Assembly: GCA_964388085.1 (NCBI GenBank)
Contig: CAYLZW010000182.1
Span: forward strand, 1-11,960
Direction of reading: 5' to 3'
DNA from: CAYLZW01 sp964388085
GTDB taxonomy: Bacteria > Myxococcota > UBA727 > CAYLZW01
DNA length: 11,960 nucleotides
The notes under the pieces are model-generated. The model was not told where the DNA came from. It made no database searches and was given only the letters and a program-made list of their open reading frames with translations. Positions 1-7,417 of this stretch are shown one piece after another. Numbering within the stretch: position 1 is the stretch's first letter; every line of letters starts with the position of its first letter. The translations under genes and the position numbers were made by a program.

Positions 1-1125
1 GACGACCACATCCACGTGCGCGTGGTGCTCTCGGCCGGGGAGGTGCGCGTGCACAAGGGCGACGTCCTCGGCGAGCCGGTGAACCTGGCCGCGCGCCTCG
101 AGAAGCTGGCCGCACCCGGGCAGGTGCTGTTCTCGGACGCCGTGTACGCCACCATGACGGCGGCGGAGGTGCCCGTCGAGGCCATCGGCGAGCACACGTT
201 CAAGGGCATCCGGCGCAGCGTGCTCGTCTACCGCGCCATCCCGACGGGGAAGGGCGACGCGCTGCCCTACGGCGGGCACGCGCTGAAGCGCGCGCACGAG
301 GCGCCGCAGGGCCTGAACCAGGTGGCCGACGTCGCCGCGCGCGCGGTGGGCGACCTCGGCGCGGGCGTGCGCAGGGCTATCGGCGGCGCGCGCGCCACCG
401 TCGCCCAGGCGAGCGGAGACCTGCCGCTCCTCGAGCGCCTCCGCTTCCCCCGCCTCGGCGAAGCCCCCGGCAAGGTGGCGGCGGCGGCCGCGCTCGCGCT
501 GCTCTCGCTGTTCGCGCTCTCGTACGCGCTCGCCTGGGCGCTCGACGACGACATCAGCGGCGCGGAGGCGCGCAAGATCCTCGCCCGCCTCGAGGCCTTG
601 CCGAAGGGGGAGCGCAGCCCGCAGGACGAGATCGCCCGTGGCCGCGCGCACGCGGCGCTCGGCGACGAGAACGAAGCGCTGCTCGCCTTCACGCGCGCGG
701 CCAAGCGAGGCGTCACGCACGAGCGCGGGCTCTCCCTCGCGCTCTCGGTGATCGAGGAGGAGAACGCCGGCCGCGCGCTCTCCCTGCTCGAGGCCTGGCC
801 GAAAGATCCAAAGCTCGATCAGCGCCTGCGCGCGCGCCTCGGGGAGGGCTGGTGGACGCGGCACAACGCGCTGCTCGCCCTCGAGAAGCGCAACGCGGCC
901 ACGGACGCGCAGCGCACGACGGTGGGCGTGCTCGACGTCAGCGAGGGGGATGACTGTGGCCGGCGGCGCTACGGCCTGTCCCTGCTGCGGCGCGGCGGCG
1001 TCGGGCCGGAGGCGCTGGCGGCGGTGAAGGCGGCCGGCGAGCGCATGCCGGACAACATCTGCTTGTCGCTCGACCTGGCCGCCACCGAGCGCGCCATCGA
1101 GCGCCGCACGAGCGGCGGACCATGA
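1..1125 (+). CDS. Class III adenylate/guanylate cyclase, membrane-bound, with C-terminal TPR-like region (5' end outside window)
   Basis: This is the C-terminal part of a class III nucleotidyl cyclase, which makes cAMP or cGMP from the nucleoside triphosphate in the cytoplasm. The frame is open from base 1 and stops at TGA 1123-1125. Numbering from the first codon in the window, residues 20-34 read GDVLGEPVNLAARLE, the family signature. Asn28 and Arg32 are the transition-state residues, and Asp21 aligns with the Asp that selects adenine in adenylate cyclases, so cAMP is the likelier product. The metal-binding aspartates lie upstream of the window. A linker to about residue 158 is followed by one hydrophobic helix (about 159-181), with Arg/Lys before it and three Asp after it. 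This charge pattern puts the cyclase inside and the tail outside. The tail is helical with TPR-like pairs, including a GRAHAALGDENEALLAF segment. A membrane helix and periplasmic tail placed after the cyclase domain is less usual than an N-terminal sensor. The family is clear; the tail's role is unknown. Confidence 0.9.
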   Translation, partial: DDHIHVRVVLSAGEVRVHKGDVLGEPVNLAARLEKLAAPGQVLFSDAVYATMTAAEVPVEAIGEHTFKGIRRSVLVYRAIPTGKGDALPYGGHALKRAHEAPQGLNQVADVAARAVGDLGAGVRRAIGGARATVAQASGDLPLLERLRFPRLGEAPGKVAAAAALALLSLFALSYALAWALDDDISGAEARKILARLEALPKGERSPQDEIARGRAHAALGDENEALLAFTRAAKRGVTHERGLSLALSVIEEENAGRALSLLEAWPKDPKLDQRLRARLGEGWWTRHNALLALEKRNAATDAQRTTVGVLDVSEGDDCGRRRYGLSLLRRGGVGPEALAAVKAAGERMPDNICLSLDLAATERAIERRTSGGP

Positions 1126-1226
1126 CGAAAGCGGGGCGCACATCGGGCCGCGACGGCGGTTGCAGGCGCTCCTCGGCCGGGCCACATTGCCGGTCACGCA
1201 CTTTCTGCCTCCTGGAGCGTCCATGA
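1122..1226 (+). other. Possible 34-residue upstream ORF overlapping both neighbouring genes
   Basis: An ATG at 1122 overlaps the cyclase stop as ATGA. Its frame closes with TGA at 1224-1226, which again overlaps the ATG of the next gene as ATGA. The 34-residue product would be Arg-rich with three Cys and matches no family I know. There is no clear ribosome binding site ahead of it. The double overlap is the arrangement expected for translational coupling between the cyclase and the lipoprotein, but it could be chance in such GC-rich DNA. The lipoprotein has its own good ribosome binding site inside this ORF. It is listed as a candidate only. Confidence 0.2.
1214..1217 (+). promoter_or_regulatory. 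Ribosome binding site deciding the start of the modular lipoprotein
   Basis: GGAG lies five bases before the ATG at 1223. The frame is open further upstream to about 1160, but no ribosome binding site is seen there. The ATG at 1223 also puts a signal peptide and lipobox at the N-terminus, so this start is preferred. Confidence 0.7.
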
Positions 1227-4177
1227 ACCTCTGTTCGCCCGCGCGAGCGCTACGCGAAGCGACGGCCTCGCGCGCCTTCGCCCTGGTCCGCAGCATCGGC
1301 AGCCTGTCCCTCGGCCTGTCGTTGGTCGGCTGCTCGCTCGCCTACTGCGGGGAGGACGCGTTCTCGCGCGAGCGCGACCTGCGGCACGGCGAGATCGCGG
1401 GCACGGCGCGCTTGCCGGGGCCTGGAGAGAAGCCCGCCGCCTTCGTGCAAGCGCGCATGCAGGGGACCTCGTTCGTGCGCCGGACCAACAGCGAGGGGCG
1501 CTTCGTGTTCTCCGGCCTCGAAGCGGGGCCCTGGATCGTCACGGTCAGCGAGGACGACAACGGGGACGGCAAGGCCGAGCGGCGCAGCATCGTGAGCACG
1601 ACCCTGCGCACGGTGCTGCACCGCACCTCTCCGAGCTACGTGCCGCTCGTCGGCGGCGAAGGCGAGCCCCGGCTCGCGGGCGTGGATGTCGGCCCCGTCG
1701 TCCTCGAGGGCACCGTGCGCGTGGCCGGGACCGTGCTGCTCGACGACGCCGGCACGGTGCTGCCGCCGTCGCAGCACGGGCGCGTGGCCGTCGTCGTGGC
1801 CGGGCGGAACCTCGACCTGCCGCGGCTCGAGGACGACGGCAGCGATCTCGTCAGCCTCGGCGCCGAGGTCAAGACCGGCGTCGACGCGCACGGCGACTTC
1901 GTGCTGCGCAACGTCAGCGGCGGTGACTTCTACCTGCTGGTGCTCTTCTACGAGCTCGGCACGCCCGGCCAGCCCGGCGCGCTCTTGCACGTCAGCGAGC
2001 CCATCGCGTTCACGGCGGTCGACGATGACCTCGACATCCTGGAGGACATCGTCATCCCGGCCACCGCCCTCGTCGAGCGCCGCCCGGCGCAGCTCGTGTT
2101 CTCGCCGGCGCCCGCGGCCGGCGACGTCTACCTCGTGCTCGTGCCGCCCGGCCGCGAGCTGCCTCCCTGCGAGGACGCCCCCATCGACTACAGCGGCACG
2201 GACTTCGCGTACGCGCTCACGACCGCGCAGATCCCCGCCAGCGCTACGCCGCAATTCCAGGACGTACCCGTCGGACTGTGGGACATGCAGGCCTGCTTCA
2301 CGAGCGCCCCATCCGGCACCCTGTTCGCCCAGACCATCACGCCGCCCGTCGACGGCGAGCCGCCGGTGCTGCTCGGCCCCGTGCTGCTCAGTGATCTGCC
2401 GACCTGTGTGCCCTCGCGTCCCTGCGACGCCGAGACGGCCTGCGCCGAGGGCTTCACTTGCGACGAGAGCGCCGGCCGCTGCGTGGCGCCCGAGGGCTGG
2501 AGCGACTGCGATGGCGACGACACGCGCGGTCTGCCGCGCATCGAAAACGACGATGACCGCGCGCTGTGGGCCTCGTGCGTGAGCGCTTGCTTCGCGGGCG
2601 CGGGCGCGGCCGCCGCGGACACCACCTGCCAGGCCGCCGACGGCAACACCTACGACTGTGACGACGACGGCGATGGACAGCCCGACGTCACCGAGTCGCA
2701 GGACTGCTACGGCGTCGGCCGCGGCACCGACTCGGACGGCGACGGCATCTGCGACGGCGTCGATCCCTTCCCCGAGTGCCGCGCCAACACCGCCGCGGCC
2801 TGTGAAGCCGGCGCCGAGCCGGACACGCCGAGCGTCCCCGCCGATTACGTCGGCGAGGGACCGGGGCCGGACGAGTGTGAAGCCGAGCGCGCGCCGAGCG
2901 ACGGCGCGTTCTGCGCCGCGGTCGGGATCGCGAGCAGCACCGAGCAGTGCTCCCAGCGCGCCATGAGCTGCACCATCGACACGCAGTTCCGCGGGCCGAA
3001 CGTGGTCGTCCCTCGCTGTGATGCCACCACCGGGCTCGGCTGTGAGAGCCAGCAGAACCTCTTCTGCGCGACGGACCTCGCGCGCGACGACGGCGTGGCG
3101 CCGTGCGCGCAGCGGCTCGAGAGCCCTTGTGAGGTCGGCGTCGAGGGCGGCTGTCCCGAGCCCTTCGTGTGCGCGCTGGTCGACGTGGATGGCTCGACCC
3201 AGCCGGCGTGCGTCAGCGACCTGAGCTCGCCCGACTTCGAGCTGCCCGTCTACTCCCAGGTAGACTGCACGTGCTGCCCGCCGGGAGAAGAGTGCCACGT
3301 CGTCCCGCACACGCGTGACGTGCAGTTCCCCGGCGCCTGCACCGACCGCGAGATGGGGGAGCTGTGGGACGCGTGCCTGAGCGGCGCGGGCCAGGTGGAT
3401 CCCGGCCCGGACGCCGGGATCAGCCTCTGCGCTGAAGACGGATTCTGTGACGAGAGCTGCCTCGGAGAGCCCGATCCGGACTGCGGCACCGACGGCCCGC
3501 CGGACGACGCCGGCACCCTCGAGCCCACGCCCTGCCTCGAGAACCGCACCATCAACGAGTACTGGGAGATCCAGGAGATCCCCCTCGGCAGCAGCGACTG
3601 CCTGACCATCGGCGAGGCCGGCAGCGGCGTGCTCGCGATCGTGGGTGACGAGTTCCTCCAGTCGCTCGACTTCGGGGTCGTGCGCGAGATCTTCGGCAGC
3701 GTGCTGATCCAGAACGACGACAACATCAGCAGCATCAACGCCACCGCGCTCGAAGTCGTGCACGGCTCGCTCACCATCGACGACAACCTCTCGCTCTCGT
3801 TCGTCGATGTCCCGGCGCTGACCCTCGTCGAGGGCGACGTCGGCATCTGGCGCAACCCGAGCCTCGTCGTCGACCCGCGCTTCGCGTCCTTGCCCACGAA
3901 CGGCACGCTGCGCGTGTCGGCCAACGGCTGCTTGGCAGTGGACTCGTGCACTCCCTTTGGCACCCCGAGCTGCGGTTACCCCGGGCTCTCCGACCTCCCC
4001 GTCTGCTACGAGTGCGCGGACGACAGCGTCTGTGGCAGCGGCGTCTGCGACGTGGAGTACACCGGCCCGGGGACCGGCACCTTCACCTGCGTCGCGAGCG
4101 GCGGCGCCGACGGCACGGGCGACGCGGGCATCCCCTCGGTCGACGCCGGCCCCGTCGACGCCGGGACCACCAACTGA
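1223..4177 (+). CDS. Large modular lipoprotein: carboxypeptidase-regulatory-like, Cys-rich, TSP3-like and L-domain-like regions
   Basis: This is a predicted lipoprotein of 984 residues, probably surface or outer-membrane attached. A hydrophobic stretch ends in the lipobox SLVGC, with the acylated Cys at residue 37. Two beta-sandwich regions resembling carboxypeptidase regulatory domains follow (about 57-125 and 162-245); the first contains TNSEGRFVFSGLEAG. A Cys-rich part starts near residue 393. Around 478-519 are acidic segments, including DSDGDGICDG, like calcium-binding thrombospondin type 3 repeats. Residues 739-754 read DGFCDESCLGEPDPDC, a motif style seen in myxobacterial surface proteins. 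About 768-904 form short repeats of the type 'GSVLIQNDDNISSIN' and 'GSLTIDDNLSLSFVD', resembling receptor L-domains or a small leucine-rich beta-helix. The C-terminus is rich in Asp-Ala-Gly. No catalytic site was recognised. The gene sits 97 bases after the cyclase and 16 before a PEGA-protein gene, so co-transcription with the latter is likely. Lipoprotein status is fairly sure; ligand and function are unknown. Confidence 0.9.
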   Translation: MNLCSPARALREATASRAFALVRSIGSLSLGLSLVGCSLAYCGEDAFSRERDLRHGEIAGTARLPGPGEKPAAFVQARMQGTSFVRRTNSEGRFVFSGLEAGPWIVTVSEDDNGDGKAERRSIVSTTLRTVLHRTSPSYVPLVGGEGEPRLAGVDVGPVVLEGTVRVAGTVLLDDAGTVLPPSQHGRVAVVVAGRNLDLPRLEDDGSDLVSLGAEVKTGVDAHGDFVLRNVSGGDFYLLVLFYELGTPGQPGALLHVSEPIAFTAVDDDLDILEDIVIPATALVERRPAQLVFSPAPAAGDVYLVLVPPGRELPPCEDAPIDYSGTDFAYALTTAQIPASATPQFQDVPVGLWDMQACFTSAPSGTLFAQTITPPVDGEPPVLLGPVLLSDLPTCVPSRPCDAETACAEGFTCDESAGRCVAPEGWSDCDGDDTRGLPRIENDDDRALWASCVSACFAGAGAAAADTTCQAADGNTYDCDDDGDGQPDVTESQDCYGVGRGTDSDGDGICDGVDPFPECRANTAAACEAGAEPDTPSVPADYVGEGPGPDECEAERAPSDGAFCAAVGIASSTEQCSQRAMSCTIDTQFRGPNVVVPRCDATTGLGCESQQNLFCATDLARDDGVAPCAQRLESPCEVGVEGGCPEPFVCALVDVDGSTQPACVSDLSSPDFELPVYSQVDCTCCPPGEECHVVPHTRDVQFPGACTDREMGELWDACLSGAGQVDPGPDAGISLCAEDGFCDESCLGEPDPDCGTDGPPDDAGTLEPTPCLENRTINEYWEIQEIPLGSSDCLTIGEAGSGVLAIVGDEFLQSLDFGVVREIFGSVLIQNDDNISSINATALEVVHGSLTIDDNLSLSFVDVPALTLVEGDVGIWRNPSLVVDPRFASLPTNGTLRVSANGCLAVDSCTPFGTPSCGYPGLSDLPVCYECADDSVCGSGVCDVEYTGPGTGTFTCVASGGADGTGDAGIPSVDAGPVDAGTTN

Positions 4178-4181
4178 CCTC

Positions 4182-4187
4182 GAGGAG
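4182..4187 (+). promoter_or_regulatory. Ribosome binding site of the first PEGA protein
   Basis: GAGGAG lies six bases before the ATG at 4194, directly after the preceding stop at 4175-4177. The frame is open further upstream to 3957, but that stretch lies inside the lipoprotein gene. The ATG at 4194 gives a plausible signal peptide. Confidence 0.75.
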
Positions 4188-4193
4188 CGAGCC

Positions 4194-5414
4194 ATGCCCT
4201 TTACGCCGTCGTTCCTCCTCGTCCTGACGCTGCTGAGCGCGCAGGCTCCGGCCGAGCCGCCAGCGCTCGTCCCGCTGCCGGCGCCCGCCGAGACCGCGCC
4301 CGCGCCGGCCGGCGCGGCGACAACGAGCGCGGTAGAGCACGAGGGCGCGGCGGCGCCGGAGCTGCTGACCGAGCCCGCCGTCTCGCCGGCGCCCGAGCTG
4401 TTCACGCCGCAAGAGCTCACGCCGCTGCCGACGAGCATGGCGCCGGCAGAGCCGGAGAAGGGCACGAACGCGCAGCCGAACGCCGCGGCCGCGAAGCCGC
4501 GCCTGCTCGTGCTCGATCTCGTCGATCAAGGCGCCGGTCCGCTCGTGGTCGGCGGCCTCAGCCAGGCGATGCAAGCCCAGGCCGTGCAGAGCTACCCGGG
4601 GGACGTCGTCACGACCGCGCAGCTCCGCGTGGCGCTCGACGCGGCCGGGCTGCAGGCGCTCTCGGGCTGCATGAGCGAGGCGTGCATGACCAACCTCGCC
4701 GGCACGGTCGAAGCCGAACGCGCGCTCGGCGGCAGCCTCGGCAAGGCCGGCGACGACTACGTCATCACGCTGCTGCTCGTCGACAGCAAGACCGGCGCGC
4801 GCGTGCGGCAGGAGCAGCGCAAGGTCCCCGCGCACCAGGACCTGTCCTACTACGCCGTCAAGGAGCTGACCGCGCTCGTGCTGACCGGCAAGAGCGCGAG
4901 CCCGCTCGTCCCCGTCGTCATCAGCGCGTCCGAGCCGGGCGCGCTCGTCATCGTCGACGGCCAGCAGGTCGGCGCCGCGCCCGTGACCACGCAGCTCGAT
5001 CCCGGCCGCCACGAGGTGCGCGTCGAGAAGGACGGCTTCGTCACCTGGAAGACCGTCGCCGACGTGCAGGAGGCGACCCCGCTCGAGCTGCACGCCGCGC
5101 TGACAGACCCCGGCTTCCCCCTCTGGCCCTTCGCGGTCTCGGCCGGCGTCGTCAGCCTCGCCGCCGTCGCCGGCGGCGCCTGGTTCGGCGTCGCGGCCCA
5201 GAACAGCTACGACGGCAGCCTCCCGCTCGGCAAGCCGGCGGACAGCTACCTCGGGCGCCCGAACCCCGACACCGCGTTCCTGCTCGACAAAAAGCAGAGC
5301 GTGCGCGAGCAGGCGCTGTGGGCGGACGTGCTCTACGGCACCGGCGCCGTGCTCGGCGTGGCGGCGCTCGGCTTGTTCACCTGGGAGCTCGGCGCCGCCG
5401 CGATGAGCGAATAG
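4194..5414 (+). CDS. Exported PEGA-domain protein with TolB/CsgG-like alpha/beta domain and C-terminal membrane helices
   Basis: The 406-residue product is probably anchored in the inner membrane with its main domains in the periplasm. Residues 1-18 form a hydrophobic signal sequence, unusual in having no Lys or Arg in its n-region. An Ala/Pro/Glu-rich linker runs to about 100. An alpha/beta domain starting at PRLLVLDLVD (about 102-230) resembles the nucleotide-free TolB-N/CsgG-type folds often joined to PEGA. It carries Cys159 and Cys164, spaced Cys-x4-Cys. A PEGA domain spans about 241-303, with the typical PGALVIVDGQQVGAAPV core and DPGRHEVRVEKDGF. Two hydrophobic helices follow (about 310-336 and 379-399). 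PEGA domains are known in surface-layer and envelope proteins of myxobacteria, but their molecular role is mostly undefined. The gene lies 16 bases after the lipoprotein gene and is paralogous to the gene at 7980-9077. Domain calls are from motif reading. The PEGA call is firm; the TolB-like fold is an inference. Confidence 0.9.
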   Translation: MPFTPSFLLVLTLLSAQAPAEPPALVPLPAPAETAPAPAGAATTSAVEHEGAAAPELLTEPAVSPAPELFTPQELTPLPTSMAPAEPEKGTNAQPNAAAAKPRLLVLDLVDQGAGPLVVGGLSQAMQAQAVQSYPGDVVTTAQLRVALDAAGLQALSGCMSEACMTNLAGTVEAERALGGSLGKAGDDYVITLLLVDSKTGARVRQEQRKVPAHQDLSYYAVKELTALVLTGKSASPLVPVVISASEPGALVIVDGQQVGAAPVTTQLDPGRHEVRVEKDGFVTWKTVADVQEATPLELHAALTDPGFPLWPFAVSAGVVSLAAVAGGAWFGVAAQNSYDGSLPLGKPADSYLGRPNPDTAFLLDKKQSVREQALWADVLYGTGAVLGVAALGLFTWELGAAAMSE

Positions 5415-5417
5415 CGA

Positions 5418-5455
5418 GCCCCCCGTCAGGCCGGCCCTGCGCGCGTGAAGGGGGC
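5418..5455. terminator. Weak inverted repeat between convergent genes, possible bidirectional terminator
   Basis: GCCCCC at 5418-5423 can pair with GGGGGC at 5450-5455. The loop of 26 bases contains the palindrome GGCCGGCC at 5429-5436. It lies in the 54-base gap between two convergent stops, where a terminator is expected. There is no run of T on either strand, so this is not a standard intrinsic terminator. It is a guess from position. Confidence 0.2.
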
Positions 5456-5468
5456 CGCCCGTCGGACC

Positions 5469-7286
5469 TCAGCGAAGGTCGGGGCGCGCCTCCTGTTCGG
5501 CGCGCAGCTGGTCGGCGCGGTCGAACGTCACGATGACCTCGTTCTCGGTGTGCAGATCGAGGATGCGGTCGAACGTACGCTGCACCTTCCCGCGCAGGCG
5601 CTCCTCGAGCGGGTCGCACCGCTTGGCGCGCTCAGCCTCCCAGCGCGCGCGCAGGCTGGCGAGGCGTGCCTCGGCCTTCTCGCGGGCGCCGTCGCTCGAG
5701 GCTCGCTCGATCCAGCCCTCCTCGCGCGCGATGCTCTTTGCGTACTTCTTCTCGACGCGCTGCAGGCAGCTGGCGAGCTTCTCGGCCTCGGGTGAGCCCG
5801 CGCCGCTCAGGGTCGGGCAGCCCTTGAAGTCGAGGCGGGTCTGAAAGGCGCGCTCTTTCGGCGGCTTGCTGCTGATGTCGCCCTTCTGCGCGCGCACGCG
5901 CTCGCCGTTGACGTTGACGAGCGTGACCTGCTGCTGCGGCGGCCGGCCGGCGTCGACGACGAGGAAGGGCTCCTGACCGCGGTAGACGAGCGAGCCCGGC
6001 AGGGGACGCGTCCAGGCGCGATACCAGGCGTCGTCGTCACAGCGGTCCTCGTCGAGCAGCCGCATGTAGGTGGTCACGAAGCCGGGCAGGTTCTCCTTCG
6101 GCCAGCCGACGATGACGTAGCGCAGCGGGTTGTCGCGGCCGGCGCCGTCGAAGCTGGCCTTGAGCGTCACGCGCGAGCCCGCGCTCAGGCACACGCCCTG
6201 CGTGACCTGATAGCCGGGCCCCGCGTGCGGTACGTCGAAGCGCGCCAGCGACGTGCCCTTCGCCGCGCTCCACTCGACGCCGGTGACGCTCTCGGCGCCG
6301 CTGAAGGTCTGAAAGCGCCCGACGAGCGCATAGCAGTAGCCCTCCTCGGCCTGAAAGCGCGTCTTGAGCTTGCCCTTGGCGCTGCCGTGCCCGGCGAGGT
6401 CCCCCTGGTACAGGCTCGGCAGCGTCTGGAAGGCCTGCTCGTCGGGCGCGCGGAACGCGTTGGCCACGAGGAAGTGGCGGTACAGCGTCGTGTAGTAGCG
6501 ACCGGCGCGCTCGGACAGCGCGCTCACCTTCGAGGTGGCCTCGAGGTACGCCTTCAGCGCGGGCTCGGCCAGCGGGCCGGCGTCGTCCTCGAGCAGGCGC
6601 TCGAGGTCGCGGCGCGCCTTGTTCGCCCGGCGAAAGGCCTCGAGCAGCGCGGCGTCGGTCGGCGCGGGCGCCGTCTTGCGCTCCGCGACGCTGGCGCTCG
6701 CCGTCGTCGTCGTCGCCGTCGTCGTCGTCGCCGGCTGCTTGTCGGCGCGCGCGGCCGCCAGCAGCTCGCGCTCTCGCGACAGGCGCGTCAGGCGCTCCTG
6801 GAAGTGCTGCACGGTGCTCTGCCAGCCGGGCCCCCCGCGGGTGCTCAGCTCGCTCAAGGTCTGCGCGAGGGCGCTCAGCTCGGCGGCGTCCGCGGGCTCG
6901 CGCGTGCTGTGCCGCGCGCGGATAGCCGCCTCCCCCGCCGAGTAGCGCTGCGCCAGCCGCGCGTTCGCGAGCTCCCGCTCGAGCGCGCTCAGGTTCGCCT
7001 GCACGGCCTTCAGCGCCGCCGGTGACGACGACAGCGCGGCGCCGAGCGCGCCCCGCACGCCGGTCGCGATCTGCGTGGCGTCGTCGATGCGGCGCTGCTC
7101 GGCCGCGGGGTCTTGCCCGTAGCCGCCCTGCAGCGTCGTGAACGCGCGCTTGATCTCGGCGTTGTAGGCCTCGAGCCGCGCCCGCGCCTGCGCCTCGGGG
7201 AGCGCTCCCCCCGGCTCGGCGACGGCGACGTCGGCGGCCAGGCTCGACGCGAGGAACAACAGGGCGGTGGCGACCAGGGCGCGCAT
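5469..7286 (-). CDS. Unrecognised exported protein: helical N-terminal half, six-cysteine C-terminal half
   Basis: I do not recognise this 605-residue protein. The start at 7286 gives a clean signal peptide, MRALVATALLFLASSLA, with likely cleavage after an AVA near residue 22, so it is probably periplasmic or secreted. Residues about 25-185 are Ala/Glu/Arg-rich and helical, with likely coiled coil. They are followed by a TTTTATTTT linker (about 186-197), more helix to about 310, a beta-rich segment (about 315-400) and a second charged helical stretch near the C-terminus. All six Cys (the first at 318, the last at 557) lie in the C-terminal half and none in the helical N-terminal half, which suggests disulfides in an oxidising compartment. 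No membrane helix is seen after the signal and no catalytic motif was found. It runs convergently to the first PEGA gene and lies 131 bases downstream of the small minus-strand gene. It may be a structural or scaffold protein, but nothing visible proves that. Confidence 0.85.
   Translation of the reverse strand: MRALVATALLFLASSLAADVAVAEPGGALPEAQARARLEAYNAEIKRAFTTLQGGYGQDPAAEQRRIDDATQIATGVRGALGAALSSSPAALKAVQANLSALERELANARLAQRYSAGEAAIRARHSTREPADAAELSALAQTLSELSTRGGPGWQSTVQHFQERLTRLSRERELLAAARADKQPATTTTATTTTASASVAERKTAPAPTDAALLEAFRRANKARRDLERLLEDDAGPLAEPALKAYLEATSKVSALSERAGRYYTTLYRHFLVANAFRAPDEQAFQTLPSLYQGDLAGHGSAKGKLKTRFQAEEGYCYALVGRFQTFSGAESVTGVEWSAAKGTSLARFDVPHAGPGYQVTQGVCLSAGSRVTLKASFDGAGRDNPLRYVIVGWPKENLPGFVTTYMRLLDEDRCDDDAWYRAWTRPLPGSLVYRGQEPFLVVDAGRPPQQQVTLVNVNGERVRAQKGDISSKPPKERAFQTRLDFKGCPTLSGAGSPEAEKLASCLQRVEKKYAKSIAREEGWIERASSDGAREKAEARLASLRARWEAERAKRCDPLEERLRGKVQRTFDRILDLHTENEVIVTFDRADQLRAEQEARPDLR
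6699..6732 (-). repeat. In-frame tandem 15-base repeat encoding a Thr-rich linker
   Basis: Read on the minus strand, the unit GCGACGACGACGACG occurs twice in a row and then begins a third time. Each unit encodes Ala-Thr-Thr-Thr-Thr. It lies in the predicted linker between two helical parts of the exported protein. Gain or loss of a unit or of a single ACG would keep the frame, so length could vary between strains. Confidence 0.8.
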
Positions 7287-7417
7287 GCGGGCTCCTTCTC
7301 GGGCCGGGAGGAGGTGTGGCCCAGCATCGGGGGCTTGTCCCGTGCGGGGAGGGGGATCCCTCGAGGGCGGAGAATGGCGCTGGTCCGTGAGCGGTGGCAA
7401 CCGTGGCCGGCGACGCG
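7287..7417. other. Intergenic gap between two minus-strand genes
   Basis: These 131 bases hold the ribosome binding site of the downstream exported-protein gene and a short palindrome, CCCTCGAGGG, at 7358-7367. I see no convincing promoter on the minus strand and no terminator for the small upstream gene. Confidence 0.5.
7292..7297 (-). promoter_or_regulatory. Ribosome binding site deciding the start of the exported six-cysteine protein
   Basis: AAGGAG on the minus strand lies five bases before the ATG at 7286-7284. The same frame is open upstream to 7400, but that extension is Pro/Arg-rich with no ribosome binding site. It would also bury the signal peptide 38 residues inside the protein. 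Confidence 0.85.

Noticed and set aside
1126..1222. An intrinsic terminator between the cyclase and lipoprotein genes
   Set aside because: I saw no stem followed by a T run in this gap.
1250..4465. A 1071-codon open frame on the minus strand, opposite the first lipoprotein gene
   Set aside because: Its translation is low-complexity Arg/Ala/Val/Gly without domains or a signal sequence. It reflects the codon bias of the plus-strand genes, which have clear domains and ribosome binding sites.
4682..5536. A 284-codon plus-strand frame inside the first PEGA gene
   Set aside because: It is Arg-rich and low in complexity and lies wholly across a gene with recognised domains.
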